A stretch of DNA of 64,000 nt from Myxococcus fulvus (GCF_900111765.1 NZ_FOIB01000013.1:186001-250000); one strand, 5' to 3'. Positions 25,132 through 37,133 are shown, numbered from the stretch's first letter. The notes: generated by a model not told the origin, from the sequence alone. Translations and numbers: made by a program.

Positions 25132-25476
25132 ATGGCTCGCAAGCGCGACGATGACTCGAAGACGAACTGCGCGGTGGAGGCCGCCCTCGGCGTCATCGGT
25201 GGGCGCTGGAAGGGCGTGGTGCTGTACTGGTTGCTCAAGGGTACGCATCGCTTCGGGGAGCTGCGCAAGCGGCTGCCGAACTGCAGCCAGCGCATGCTCA
25301 CGCTCCAGCTGCGCGAGCTGGAGGAGGACGGGCTCGTCAAGCGCACCGTCTACCCGGAGGTGCCGCCCCGCGTGGAGTACGAGCTCACCCCGTTCGGCCG
25401 CTCGCTGGAGCCGGTGCTCCTGGGGCTGCGCGATTGGGGAGACCGGTACAAGCGCCGCTTGCAGCGCGCGGCGTGA
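25132..25476 (+). CDS. HxlR-family transcriptional regulator
   Basis: 114 aa. The N-terminal Cys in TNCAVEAALGVIGGRWKGVVLYWL and the wing YPEVPPRVEYELTPFG define the family. It is the second HxlR of the window and shares the wing sequence EVPPRVEY with the one at 3504. It is divergent from two reductase genes that it probably represses. A second Cys (PNCSQRM) could pair with the first. AAAAGGGAAC precedes the ATG. Confidence 0.9.
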   Translation: MARKRDDDSKTNCAVEAALGVIGGRWKGVVLYWLLKGTHRFGELRKRLPNCSQRMLTLQLRELEEDGLVKRTVYPEVPPRVEYELTPFGRSLEPVLLGLRDWGDRYKRRLQRAA

Positions 25477-25498
25477 GGTGACTCGGTCGCGCGCTCCA

Positions 25499-25789
25499 TC
25501 AGAGGTCGCGTCCCGGAGGCGCGACGAACGGGACGCCGCACGCGGGGCAGGCCCGGGCACTCGCGGCGCCTCCCAGGTACTTGTGGCACCGGGGGCAGCG
25601 CCAGACCACGAGCACGGGCACCACCGTCACCACGATGGCGCCCATGAGCAGCGTGCCCAGGAGTGACGCGTGCTCCTCCGGCCACGGCAGGAAGGACAGG
25701 CTCAGCAGCCCTGTCGTCACGACGATGGCGGCATTGAGGATGCGCCGGCGCGCCCTGAACCTCGCGACGACCTCCGGGTCGAACGTCAT
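25499..25789 (-). CDS. Small membrane protein with a C-terminal zinc ribbon
   Basis: 96 aa. Two hydrophobic helices (residues about 18-36 and 43-62) are followed by CPRCHKYLG...CPACG, a zinc ribbon on the cytoplasmic or periplasmic side. Function unknown; such proteins are common in myxobacteria. Its ATG overlaps the stop of a possible 31-codon ORF (ATGA), and the RND operon lies just upstream on the same strand. Confidence 0.7.
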   Translation of the reverse strand: MTFDPEVVARFRARRRILNAAIVVTTGLLSLSFLPWPEEHASLLGTLLMGAIVVTVVPVLVVWRCPRCHKYLGGAASARACPACGVPFVAPPGRDL

Positions 25790-25881
25790 GGCTGGCGCCC
25801 GAAGCCCACCGCGGCGGCCTGGAGCGTCGCGCCCGCCTCGGAGTCATTCGAGGACACCTTCATGCGGTCTGGGGTCTTCAT
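25786..25881 (-). CDS. Possible 31-aa ORF
   Basis: ATG 25881 to TGA 25786, 13 nt after the TolC stop and overlapping the next start as ATGA. GGAG lies about 9 nt upstream of the ATG. The peptide has no signal or motif I recognise (starts MKTPDRMKVSSNDSEAG). Position and overlap favour translation, but a leader role for the next gene or chance are equally possible. Confidence 0.3.
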   Translation of the reverse strand: MKTPDRMKVSSNDSEAGATLQAAAVGFGRQP

Positions 25882-25894
25882 GCCGTGCTCCGGC

Positions 25895-27322
25895 CTACGG
25901 CTTCGCCAGCGAGTGGCCGGTGGGGTCGAACAGGCCCATCGCCCGCGCGAGGGCCAGTCGTGACAGCTGCACGTTGAGCGCCTCGGCCACGGAGGAGAGC
26001 TGCGCGCCGGCGAGCGTCGCGTTGACGTCCGTCACCTGGAGGTACGTCGAGGCCCCGGCATCGAAGCTCTCCTTCGCCAGCCGCGCGCTCTCCACGGCCA
26101 GCTTCACCCGCTCCTCGGCCGTGGCGAGGTTGACCTCGGCCGTCTCCAGCTCGCTGCGCGCCTTGCGCACCTGGTCGCGAATCTGCTCCTCCGCGCCCCG
26201 CAGGTCGGCGTTGGCTTCAGCGATCTTGCCCGAGGACTCGCGCAGGTTGGCCTCGCGCAGCCCGCCGTCGAACAGGTTCCAGGACAGGGCCAGCCCCGCG
26301 GTCCACGTGGTCGTCTGTCCCGTGAGGCCCGCCGTGTTCGTCGCCGAGTAGGCGCCCGTGGCGTGCAGGCTGGGGAGGTACTCGGCGAGGACCTGCTTGC
26401 GGCCCCCCTTGGCCACGTCCACGTTGATGCGCGCGGCGGCGACATCCGGCCGGCGCTCCAGCGCCGTCTTCTCCGCCGAGGCCGCGTCCTTCGCCTCGGC
26501 GGGCACCGCGACGGCGGTCGCCTGGGGCGGCGCGACGTCGAAGTCCACGGGGCGCCCGAGCAGCGCGGCCAGCGCGCTCTTCGCGTTGGCGTAGGCGTTG
26601 CGGCTTCGCACCACCTCCTGCTCGGCCTCCTTGCGGTCCAGCGTCGCGCGCAGCAGCGCCAGCCGCTCCACGTCCCCCACCTCGAAGCGGTTCTTCGCGT
26701 CGCGCTCGAAGCCCCGGCGGACCTCCAGGAGCTGCTCCTGCACGGCCATCGCCTCGCGCAGGCTCGCGGCGCCCAGGTAGGCCTGGGCGACGGCGAACAG
26801 CGTCTCGCGGCGGGTGTTCTCCGCCGTCAGCTCCGCGGCGCGCTCGCCCAGGTAGGCGTTCTTGATGGCGGGCCACAGCGTGGGCACGAGCACCGCCTGC
26901 TGCGCGTTGAGCTGGCCCGCGAGCTGGTTCTGCTTCTGGAGCGGGATGGGGCCCGGGGCGCCGGGGAGCGTGAAGCTCAGCTCCATGGGGAAGCGGGTGT
27001 ACGAGCCGCTCGCGGTGATGCTCGGCAGGTATCCGGACCAGGCCTTGTTGCCCAGCTCCCGGGACTGCTGGAGCCGCGCGCGGGCCGCGTCGAGGCTGGG
27101 GCTCTGCTTCTCCGCCAGCTCGAGCGCCTCGGTGAGGGAGAGCAGGGGCAGCGCGGGCCGCTGGGCCGCGTCGGAGGCGCTGGTGTCCTCCGTGGAGGGC
27201 GGACGCACCGGCGCGTCGCTCGGGGCGGGCGCCGCCTGGGCCGTCGGTGCACGCGTGGGCGTGGTGGGGACGGCGGGGGCCTGGGTCAAGAGGAGGCTGG
27301 AGACGAGCGCTGGGATGAACAT
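25895..27322 (-). CDS. TolC-family outer membrane efflux protein
   Basis: 475 aa. Signal peptide from ATG 27322 (MFIPALVSSLLL), then a Pro/Ala/Thr-rich segment, then two OEP repeats with long coiled-coil helices, each opening LTLxEALELAEKQSPSLDAARARLQQS-like. This is the outer channel of a tripartite efflux pump. It is the last large gene of the adaptor-permease-channel operon, 140 bp after the permease. A GTG at 27352 would add 10 residues before the signal and is less likely. Confidence 0.92.
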   Translation of the reverse strand: MFIPALVSSLLLTQAPAVPTTPTRAPTAQAAPAPSDAPVRPPSTEDTSASDAAQRPALPLLSLTEALELAEKQSPSLDAARARLQQSRELGNKAWSGYLPSITASGSYTRFPMELSFTLPGAPGPIPLQKQNQLAGQLNAQQAVLVPTLWPAIKNAYLGERAAELTAENTRRETLFAVAQAYLGAASLREAMAVQEQLLEVRRGFERDAKNRFEVGDVERLALLRATLDRKEAEQEVVRSRNAYANAKSALAALLGRPVDFDVAPPQATAVAVPAEAKDAASAEKTALERRPDVAAARINVDVAKGGRKQVLAEYLPSLHATGAYSATNTAGLTGQTTTWTAGLALSWNLFDGGLREANLRESSGKIAEANADLRGAEEQIRDQVRKARSELETAEVNLATAEERVKLAVESARLAKESFDAGASTYLQVTDVNATLAGAQLSSVAEALNVQLSRLALARAMGLFDPTGHSLAKP

Positions 27323-27462
27323 GGCGGAAGACCGGGAGTGGAGCGGGCGCACGACGGGCGTCGCGGCGCCGGGATGGGAGCCGAGGGATGCGGCGTGAGA
27401 GGGGAAGGGGCGGAAGCCCGGTGAGGGGCTCCGCCTTCAAGCAGACGCGGAAGGCAGTCAGG

Positions 27463-30576
<3,114 letters not shown>

Positions 30577-30612
30577 GTCGGTGGCGAGCGGTGAAGAGGG
30601 GAGGGAAGAGCG

Positions 30613-31722
30613 CTACTGGACGACCTGGAGCGCGGTGCCGTTCTGCAGGGGCAGGCTCGCGTCCGCGACGACGCGCTCCTGGAGACCCAGGCCCTGCACC
30701 ACGCGCACGTAGCCCGGCAGCACGCGCTCCACCTTGACGTCACGACGCTGGGCCTTGCCGTCCTGCACCACCCAGACGAAGCCCTGCTGACCGCGCGCGT
30801 TGACGGCCTGCGAGGGGAGGAACAGCCCCGCCTGCGCCTCGTCGGCGGCGAGCGTGCCGGAGAAGTCGAGCTCCACCAGGGCGCCCGCGCGCAGCAGGGG
30901 GCCCTCGCCCTTCGCGGGCACCACGTCCGCGAGCACCTCCACGGTGCGCGTCTGCGGGTCGATGACGGCGCCCAGGCTGCGCACCTTCGCCTCGAACGGC
31001 GCGCCCGACGGGTTGAGCGCGCCCTTCACGAGGGTGCCCACCTTCACGCGGTCCACGAGCGCCTCGGGCACCGGCGCGCGCACCTCGAGCGCGTGCGGGT
31101 TGACGAGCCCGAAGACGGCCGTGCCCGGCGTCACGTAGTCGCCCTCGTTGCGCGAGCGGCTGGTGATGACGCCGTCGAACGGCGCGGTGAGCGTCGCGTC
31201 GCGCAGCGCCTCCTGCGCGGTGGCGAGCGCCGCGGCGGTCTGCTCCGCCTGCGCCTGGGCCTGTCGGTAGCCGACCTCGGCCTTGTCGAGCGAGGCCTTC
31301 GCCAGGCTGCCGGACTGCGCCAGCGTCCGCGCGCGCTCCACCTCCGTCTTCGCGCCCTCCAGCGCCGCGTCCGCCGCGGCCCGCGACGCCTTCGCTTGAT
31401 TCACGGCGAGGCGCGCGTTGGTGGTGTCGAGCTGCGCGAGCACCTGGCCCTTCTTCACCGCGTCGCCCACGTCCACCGCGATGCGGGTGAGGGGACCGGT
31501 GCCCTCCGCGCTCAGCGTCGCCTCCTGCCGGGCGCGCACGTTGCCGGTGGCCTGCAGGACGCTCGCCTCCAGCTTCGGCGCGGGCGCCACGGCGCGCACG
31601 CCCACCGGCTTCTGGACCACCTGCGCGGAGGCCGCCGGAGGCGTCGCCTTGCCCCCACCGCACGCCGCCCCAGCCACCACCGCCGCCACCACCACCGCTG
31701 CCTTCAAGGTCGTCTTCGTCAT
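30613..31722 (-). CDS. RND efflux periplasmic adaptor lipoprotein
   Basis: 369 aa. Lipobox VAGAAC at about residue 20. Lipoyl-like halves (LTRIAVDVGDAVKKGQVLAQLD and APFDGVITSRSRNEGDYVTPG) flank an alpha-hairpin coiled coil; a beta-barrel and membrane-proximal domain follow. It connects the RND pump to TolC. It is the first gene of the operon; GAGGAAAG precedes the ATG, and a 26-bp operator lies 51 bp upstream. Confidence 0.93.
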   Translation of the reverse strand: MTKTTLKAAVVVAAVVAGAACGGGKATPPAASAQVVQKPVGVRAVAPAPKLEASVLQATGNVRARQEATLSAEGTGPLTRIAVDVGDAVKKGQVLAQLDTTNARLAVNQAKASRAAADAALEGAKTEVERARTLAQSGSLAKASLDKAEVGYRQAQAQAEQTAAALATAQEALRDATLTAPFDGVITSRSRNEGDYVTPGTAVFGLVNPHALEVRAPVPEALVDRVKVGTLVKGALNPSGAPFEAKVRSLGAVIDPQTRTVEVLADVVPAKGEGPLLRAGALVELDFSGTLAADEAQAGLFLPSQAVNARGQQGFVWVVQDGKAQRRDVKVERVLPGYVRVVQGLGLQERVVADASLPLQNGTALQVVQ

Positions 31723-31773
31723 CGCTTCTTTCCTCGTCGAGGGGCCGGGGAGGCCCTGGAATCCGATACTGAG

Positions 31774-31799
31774 TGACTGGATTGGTTTTTTGGTCAGTC
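31774..31799. promoter_or_regulatory. RND-operon operator (copy 1)
   Basis: TGACTGGATT (31774-31783), 8-bp centre, GGTCAGTC (31792-31799). The outer 18 positions are identical to the copy at 32433-32458 in front of the TetR gene; 22 of 26 bp match overall. The dyad arms are GACTG/CAGTC. It lies just upstream of the adaptor gene. Confidence 0.75.
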
Positions 31800-31841
31800 G
31801 CGGGCGTGCGAAAGCCCGCTCCGCACGGGGTCGGAGGGGCG

Positions 31842-32432
31842 TCAGCTGGTGGGGAGAGGGGGGACCGTGAGGCCCCGGATGAAGACCTCGAAGGAGGCGT
31901 CGAGGGCCTTCTGGGACTGCTCGTCCGGTTCAGAGGTCAGCATCCAGGGGCCGAGGACCATGATGAGCTCCACGAGGCCGCGGGCCACCTGCCGTGAATT
32001 GCCCGCGTGGAACACGCCCTGGATGACACCGTGCTCGATGATGGCCGCCAGGACGCTCGTCTCCTCGTCGACCATCTGGGGAATCATGTGGGCGGCCGCC
32101 TCGCCGAGCTCGAGCACCGTCGCCATCTCGATGCGCGGGTCTTCAGGCTTCCGGGTGTGCTGCTCGATGCGGCAGCGGATGTACGTGCGGACCTGCTCCA
32201 CGGGCGTCTTCGCGTCGCGCAGACGGGCCCGGAGCTCGACGAAGCCTCGGGCGACCTCCTGTTTGACGCAGGCCTCGAACAGGGCCTCCTTGTTCTCGAA
32301 GTGCAGGTAGATGCTGCCCTTGCCCACCCCGGCGCGCTTGGCGATGTCCTCGACCGAGGCCTTCTTGAAGCCATAGCGGCCGAAGACCTCTCCGGCGGCG
32401 TTGAGGATGGCGGTGCGTGGGTCAGAACTCAT
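31842..32432 (-). CDS. TetR-family regulator of the RND operon
   Basis: 196 aa. Helix-turn-helix RTAILNAAGEVFGRYGFKKASVEDIAKRAGVGKGSIYLHFENKEALFEA is at residues 6-54. The ligand domain is generic. It is upstream of the efflux genes on the same strand, and identical operator arms precede both, so it should repress the pump and itself. A promoter ending at its start codon predicts a leaderless transcript. Inducer unknown. Confidence 0.92.
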   Translation of the reverse strand: MSSDPRTAILNAAGEVFGRYGFKKASVEDIAKRAGVGKGSIYLHFENKEALFEACVKQEVARGFVELRARLRDAKTPVEQVRTYIRCRIEQHTRKPEDPRIEMATVLELGEAAAHMIPQMVDEETSVLAAIIEHGVIQGVFHAGNSRQVARGLVELIMVLGPWMLTSEPDEQSQKALDASFEVFIRGLTVPPLPTS

Positions 32433-32469
32433 TGACTGGATTTGTAGTCTGGTCAGTCAGTCAGCGCAA
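32433..32469 (-). promoter_or_regulatory. TetR promoter with operator (copy 2), leaderless
   Basis: On the minus strand TTGCGC (32469-32464) and TACAAA (32446-32441) are 17 bp apart. The -10 box ends 8 nt before the ATG, so transcription should start at or next to the A of the start codon. The operator copy (32433-32458, TGACTGGATT ... GGTCAGTC) covers the -10 box and most of the spacer, as expected for autorepression. Confidence 0.65.
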
Positions 32470-32519
32470 GCCCTTGGCGCTTTTCCTCACGGCTGCCTGC
32501 TCTACGAAAGAATGACTAG

Positions 32520-32539
32520 ACGACCGGTCTACTGGTCGT
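32520..32539. promoter_or_regulatory. TetR operator before the gene at 32553
   Basis: ACGACC-N8-GGTCGT is a perfect 6-bp inverted repeat 13 bp before the start codon. TAGAC at 32517-32521 and GTCTA at 32527-32531 form a second, overlapping dyad. Such TAGAC/GTCTA sites are typical of TetR/NemR-type repressors, so this is the likely autoregulatory site. Confidence 0.55.
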
Positions 32540-32552
32540 TAGCCATGGGCCC

Positions 32553-33146
32553 ATGAGCGCGAGCGGGGCCTCACAGGACGTCCGGCGGCACATCCTCGAG
32601 GCGGCGCATCCGCTGCTGGTGAGCAGGGGCTTCACGGCGGTGGGGCTGGCCGAGGTGCTGGCGGCGGCGAGGGTGCCGAAGGGCTCGTTCTATTACTACT
32701 TCGGCTCCAAGGAGGCGTTCGGCGAGGCGGTGCTCGACGCGTACTTCGCCGACTACCAGTCGCGGATGGATGCGCTGCTGGCGGCGCCGGGTTCTTCCGC
32801 GCAGCGGTTGATGGCGTACTTCGAGGACTGGCTCGCGTCGCAGACGGACGCGTCGGCCGCGAGCCGCTGTCTCGTCGTGAAGCTCGGCGCGGAGGTCTGT
32901 GACTTGTCGGAGAGCATGCGCGCGGCGTTGGAGCGCGGCACGCAGGGCATCATCGACCGGCTGGAGCGCTGTCTCGAGGCGGGGCGCGAGGACGGCTCGC
33001 TGACGGCGCCGGCGCACACGCGGGCGCTGGCGCTCTCGCTGTACCAGACGTGGCTCGGGGCCGGGCTGCTCGCGAAGATTTCCCGAGACCGCACGCCGCT
33101 CGACACGGCGATGACAGACACCCGGCGGCGGCTGGGCATCACCTAG
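32553..33146 (+). CDS. TetR-family regulator, NemR/AcuR-like
   Basis: 197 aa. Helix-turn-helix VRRHILEAAHPLLVSRGFTAVGLAEVLAAARVPKGSFYYYFGSKEAFG. FYYYFGSKEAFGEAVL is characteristic of the NemR/AcuR subgroup, whose members sense electrophiles. Two Cys (SRCLVVKLGAEVCDLSES, residues about 108 and 117) sit in the conserved CLVxxLxxE(V/I) motif; in NemR, Cys residues sense quinones and bleach. A CurA-like reductase follows 97 bp downstream on the same strand and is its probable target. Confidence 0.88.
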   Translation: MSASGASQDVRRHILEAAHPLLVSRGFTAVGLAEVLAAARVPKGSFYYYFGSKEAFGEAVLDAYFADYQSRMDALLAAPGSSAQRLMAYFEDWLASQTDASAASRCLVVKLGAEVCDLSESMRAALERGTQGIIDRLERCLEAGREDGSLTAPAHTRALALSLYQTWLGAGLLAKISRDRTPLDTAMTDTRRRLGIT

Positions 33147-33243
33147 ATTTCTTCACATCGTCGGCCGGTCCACGCGGTGCTCGCCGCGTCGTGGGCTCGT
33201 GCGCGTCGAAGCCTTTCCCGTCACACCCCAGGAGTCCGCAGCC

Positions 33244-34281
33244 ATGAGTCAGAGCGATGTCCGCAACCGTCGAGTCGTCCTCGCCGCGCGTCCGCGTGGG
33301 CTTCCGACGTCCCATGACTTCCGCATCGAGGAGACGGCCGTCCCGACGCCGGGAGAAGGACAGGTGCTGCTGCGCACCCTGTACCTGTCGCTCGACCCGT
33401 ACATGCGCCCGATGATGAATGAAATCCCTCCGGCGTATGCCGACGCCTCCGTGGCGGTGGGAGCACTCATGGTGGGCGGCACCGTCAATCGCGTCGTCGC
33501 CTCGCGCAATCCCAGCTTCCGCGTCGGCGACCTGGTGCTCGGCAACGCGGGCTGGCAGGACCATGCGCTGTCGGATGGGAAGGACCTGGTGGCGCTCGGG
33601 GACATGAAGCAGCCGTCGCTGGCGCTCGGGGTGCTCGGCATGCCCGGGTTCACCGCGCATGTGGGGCTGCTCGACATCGGTGAGCCGAAGGCGGGGGAGA
33701 CGGTGGTGGTGGCCGCGGCGACCGGGGCGGTGGGCGCGGTGGTGGGGCAGGTCGCGAAGCTGAAGGGCGCGCGGGTGGTGGGAATCGCCGGGGGCGCGGA
33801 CAAGTGCCGCTACGCCGTGGAGGAGCTGGGCTTCGACGTGTGCCTGGACCGGCGCGAGCCGAGGCTGGCCGAGCGTCTGGCCGCCGCCTGCCCGCGGGGC
33901 ATCGACGTCTACTTCGAGAACGTGGGCGGTGAAGTGTTCGAGGCGGTGGTGCCGCTGCTCAACCACCACGCGCGCGTGCCGTTGTGCGGGACCATCGCCA
34001 GCTACAACGAGGACGCGCCGCCGCCCGGTCCGAACCTGCTGCCGAAGGTGATGTCCGTCTTCCAGACGAAGCGCGTCCGCGCGCAGGGCTTCATCATCCT
34101 GGACCACTACGGCGCGCGCTACGACGCCTTCCGCCGGGACATGGACGCGTGGGTGGCCGAGGGCCGCGTGAAGCTGCTCGAGGACACGGTCGTCGGGTTG
34201 GAGAACGCGCCTGGGGCGTTCATCGGGATGCTCCAGGGGAAGAACGTCGGCAAGCTCGTGGTGCGCGTCAGCGAGGGATGA
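33244..34281 (+). CDS. NADP-dependent enone/quinone oxidoreductase (CurA/PTGR-like MDR)
   Basis: 345 aa. LDPYMRPMMNE and GMPGFTAHVGLLDIGEPKAGETVVVAAATGAVGAVVGQ are diagnostic of the zinc-free leukotriene-B4 12-hydroxydehydrogenase/CurA/YncB group, which reduce alpha-beta-unsaturated carbonyls with NADPH. The downstream ENVGGE and RVPLCGTIASYN agree. It lies beside the NemR-like TetR gene, a common electrophile-stress pair. Its last 14 bp overlap the convergent gene at 34268. Confidence 0.9.
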   Translation: MSQSDVRNRRVVLAARPRGLPTSHDFRIEETAVPTPGEGQVLLRTLYLSLDPYMRPMMNEIPPAYADASVAVGALMVGGTVNRVVASRNPSFRVGDLVLGNAGWQDHALSDGKDLVALGDMKQPSLALGVLGMPGFTAHVGLLDIGEPKAGETVVVAAATGAVGAVVGQVAKLKGARVVGIAGGADKCRYAVEELGFDVCLDRREPRLAERLAAACPRGIDVYFENVGGEVFEAVVPLLNHHARVPLCGTIASYNEDAPPPGPNLLPKVMSVFQTKRVRAQGFIILDHYGARYDAFRRDMDAWVAEGRVKLLEDTVVGLENAPGAFIGMLQGKNVGKLVVRVSEG

Positions 34282-35449
34282 GCTTGACGGGGAAGACGTA
34301 GCGGCCTTCCTCGGGGACCCGCGCGCCCCTGTCCCGCTGCTCGCCGACGATGCGGATCCATTCGTCGGCCTGGTGCCTGCCTCCGAACGCGGAGGCGAGC
34401 ACTCGGTCGATGTCCTCGGGGGAGGTCACTTCGAATCGGATTCCCCCGATGCGCGCCGGGCCCTCGAAGAGGAAGGGCAGGTCCTGGCCCGCCCGCGAGT
34501 AGCGCGCCTCCCAGCGCACCTTCAGGTCCGCGCCGGAGCGCTCCAGCACCGTCAGCCGGTTGCCTCCCATCGAGGGCGCGTCCGGGCCGAGCCACGCATC
34601 CCAGGGCTCCTCCTGCCCCACGACGAGCCCGGGCCACTCGGCGAGCGTCGGGTGTCGTCCCTGGTTCGCTTCGGTGACTGGCATCGCCGAGGCGTAGGGT
34701 GCCGGCTGTCCGTCCTCATCGGAGGTCGAGTCGACGCGAAGCTCCAGGTCGTACCGCGCCGTGGCCCGGTCCGGCTGGTAGCGCCAGGCGGAGGCTCCCT
34801 CGTCGCGGAGGAGCGTGGTGACGCGGATGTCCAGCCGCGCGTCCTCCACGGTGTGCCCATGTCCGGCCAGCACGAGTGGCTTCTCGGGTGTGGGGACGTC
34901 CGCTGGAACCTTCTCCAGCGATTCGGCGGGCGTCGGCTCCTCCAGGGGCGGCGTGAAGAAGCGCGGGCCCTCAGGGAGGGGCACGAGCCGGGCGAGGAAC
35001 TCGCCGAAGGACGCCGCGCAGGCGCTCGGCACGTAGAGGTCCGAGGTCTCTGTCTCCGCGTTGCAGTCGAAGAACCAGACCGTGCCCCGAGGTGAGTCGG
35101 GCCGGTCGACGAGCTGCAGGCCGAAGCGGTTGACGCTGCCCCGCTGCTGCGTGAAGACCAGGATGTCCAGGGGGATGTCCGTGCCGCCGAGCCGGAGCGG
35201 GGTCCAGTCGTGGTCATGCAGGCCGAGCAGCTCGTCGATGTGCACCTCGTCCCCGAGCGCGTCCCGGAGCCCCGTCGCGCACGGGTCCAGGTAGAGGCCG
35301 TTGTACGCGACCAGCACGTCACGGAAGTCCGGGGGCAGGGGCTGTGGAAGCCCCGCTTCGAACCGCTCCAGTCGCTCGCGGGTGAGGTGGGGGTTCTGCG
35401 AGTTGCGCCGGGCTCGCGCCGCGAGGACTGGGGGGAGGGCGGACGACAT
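34268..35449 (-). CDS. SMI1/KNR4 (SUKH) family protein
   Basis: 393 aa. Residues about 20-160 have the SUKH pattern: LERFEAGLPQPLPPDFRDVLVAYNGLYLDP, VHIDELLGLHDHDW, TVWFFDC and SFGEFLARLV. The C-terminal 220 residues are an unrecognised domain. SUKH proteins are often immunity partners for polymorphic toxins, but no toxin gene is adjacent, so this could be an orphan immunity or housekeeping member. ATG 35449 is preferred over the GTG one codon earlier. Confidence 0.75.
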   Translation of the reverse strand: MSSALPPVLAARARRNSQNPHLTRERLERFEAGLPQPLPPDFRDVLVAYNGLYLDPCATGLRDALGDEVHIDELLGLHDHDWTPLRLGGTDIPLDILVFTQQRGSVNRFGLQLVDRPDSPRGTVWFFDCNAETETSDLYVPSACAASFGEFLARLVPLPEGPRFFTPPLEEPTPAESLEKVPADVPTPEKPLVLAGHGHTVEDARLDIRVTTLLRDEGASAWRYQPDRATARYDLELRVDSTSDEDGQPAPYASAMPVTEANQGRHPTLAEWPGLVVGQEEPWDAWLGPDAPSMGGNRLTVLERSGADLKVRWEARYSRAGQDLPFLFEGPARIGGIRFEVTSPEDIDRVLASAFGGRHQADEWIRIVGEQRDRGARVPEEGRYVFPVKLIPR

Positions 35450-35462
35450 CACCCCATTCTAG

Positions 35463-37013
35463 TCAGGGGCGCTGGGTCGCCGTGCCCGCTTTCGCGCCCG
35501 CGGCGGGTGGCGGGAACGTGGGCCGCGGGAAGCTGGGCAGCGGCAGCGTCACGTGGTGTGGAAGGCCCGTCATCTTCCCCGTCTTGAGGAACTCATACAC
35601 GGCCTGGCTCGCGGCCTCTTCGCTCCGCAGGAGGTAGAAGGTGCCGTCGTGGCCGCCGCGGTGGGTGATGATGGTGTGGCCGTTGGGGAAGTACGGCAGG
35701 AGGCCCAGCGTGTTCTCGACCGGCGTCGAGGTGTCCCAGTCCCCTTGCACGAACACGACGGGGACGGGGCTCGCGACGGGCGTTCGCACCTCGTCGCCGA
35801 TGTCCGGGGTGGGCCAGTCGGCCGCGGAGGCGAAGTTCGCCTCGAAGTTCCACGTCCCCAGGAACTCGACGGCGGGGTCGGTGCGCAGCTGGTGCTCACG
35901 CTCGGCGGTGGTGCGCAGGCTGCTGTCGATGAGCGGGCCGATGAGCTTGTTCTTGCCCGCGGCGCGCTGCTCGATGACCTCGCGTGCCCACGCCTCGTAG
36001 TGCCCGTGGTACAGCGAGAGGATGAAGGCCGGCCAGTTCTCGCCCTCCGTCGTATGGGAGAGCAGCGCGAGCTGCAGGTCCTCGAGTCCCAGCACGACTG
36101 TCTGGGCCTTCCCCGCGTCGTCGCGCACCTCCACCCGCACCGGCTCCTGGGCGAGGCGACGGCGCAGGGTGCGCACGGCCTCCATCAGCCCGCCCGCGGG
36201 ACGGTAGGGCGCGAGCCCGGCATCCTGGTCCGCGTCGTACGCGATGCGCTGGAGCGCGGCGAAGGTGTGCGAGGGCATGTCGAAGGCGTTGTTCAAGGGC
36301 TCCACGCTGGACAGCACGGCGCGCGCGACGATGTCCGGGTGCAGCCGAATCACCGCGAGGCTCCACTGCGAGCCGAAGCTGCCGCCGAACAGGCTGATCT
36401 TCTTGTAGCCGAGCGCGCGCCGCAGGGAGTCCACGTCGGCGGCGAGCTCGCCGATGTTGTACCCGGACAAATCCTTGCCGGAGTGCTCCGTGATGGCCCG
36501 CTTCGCCAGCGCGCGCATGGCCTGGGCCTCCGCGTGGATGGACCCCGGCTGCTCCAAAGGCATCGCGTCGCTCGTCGACTCGAGCATCTCCCCGCGCCGG
36601 GTGTAGCCTCGCTGTTCGAGGACCACCACGTCGGCGCTCCGCTGGCTGAAGTTCGCCCACAGGCGCGCCTTCCCCCGGGTGGACGGGTCGTTGTCGGTGA
36701 GTGAGCCGAGCACGCTCAGGCCCGGTCCCCCCGGCAACCAGAACACGGGCGGCGCCCCCGTGGGTCTGGCCGCCTTGATGCGCGCGAACCCCACTTCGAT
36801 GAGTCGGCTGTCCGGCTTCTTTCGGTTCTCCGGGACGTAGAGCGAGCCAATCTCGTAGGCGACCTTCTTCCCCGGCTCGAGCTCGATGCTGCCGCGCTCG
36901 ATGACCACTTCGCCTGGTTTGCGCGGTGCGGCCCAGGCTCCTGCTGTCGGGAGCACCAGCAGCAGGCACGGCAGGACACTTCGCCACGACGGCATCGATG
37001 AGAAAGAGCGCAT
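35463..37013 (-). CDS. Secreted S33-type alpha/beta hydrolase (TAP-like)
   Basis: 516 aa. Signal peptide VLPCLLLVLPTAGAWAA. LPGGPGLSV (oxyanion), LEQRGYTRRG, nucleophile in FGGSFGSQW, Asp in GDWDTSTP and His in RGGHDGTF define the tripeptidyl/prolyl aminopeptidase-like group (S33 with a TAP C-terminal domain). It probably removes N-terminal residues from peptides in the periplasm or outside, in line with predation, but a lipid or ester substrate is possible. No ribosome site is clear; starts at 37043 or 36995 are alternatives. Confidence 0.85.
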   Translation of the reverse strand: MRSFSSMPSWRSVLPCLLLVLPTAGAWAAPRKPGEVVIERGSIELEPGKKVAYEIGSLYVPENRKKPDSRLIEVGFARIKAARPTGAPPVFWLPGGPGLSVLGSLTDNDPSTRGKARLWANFSQRSADVVVLEQRGYTRRGEMLESTSDAMPLEQPGSIHAEAQAMRALAKRAITEHSGKDLSGYNIGELAADVDSLRRALGYKKISLFGGSFGSQWSLAVIRLHPDIVARAVLSSVEPLNNAFDMPSHTFAALQRIAYDADQDAGLAPYRPAGGLMEAVRTLRRRLAQEPVRVEVRDDAGKAQTVVLGLEDLQLALLSHTTEGENWPAFILSLYHGHYEAWAREVIEQRAAGKNKLIGPLIDSSLRTTAEREHQLRTDPAVEFLGTWNFEANFASAADWPTPDIGDEVRTPVASPVPVVFVQGDWDTSTPVENTLGLLPYFPNGHTIITHRGGHDGTFYLLRSEEAASQAVYEFLKTGKMTGLPHHVTLPLPSFPRPTFPPPAAGAKAGTATQRP

Positions 37014-37133
37014 TGGAGGGGACCGGCCCTGGAGGGTGCTCATGGACGGACGACGTCCAGTGAAGGCTCCAGGGCCGGAAATATTCCGGGCAGGGCCCGG
37101 AATCCGAGTCCGCCGGCTGGTATCAGGGATGCA

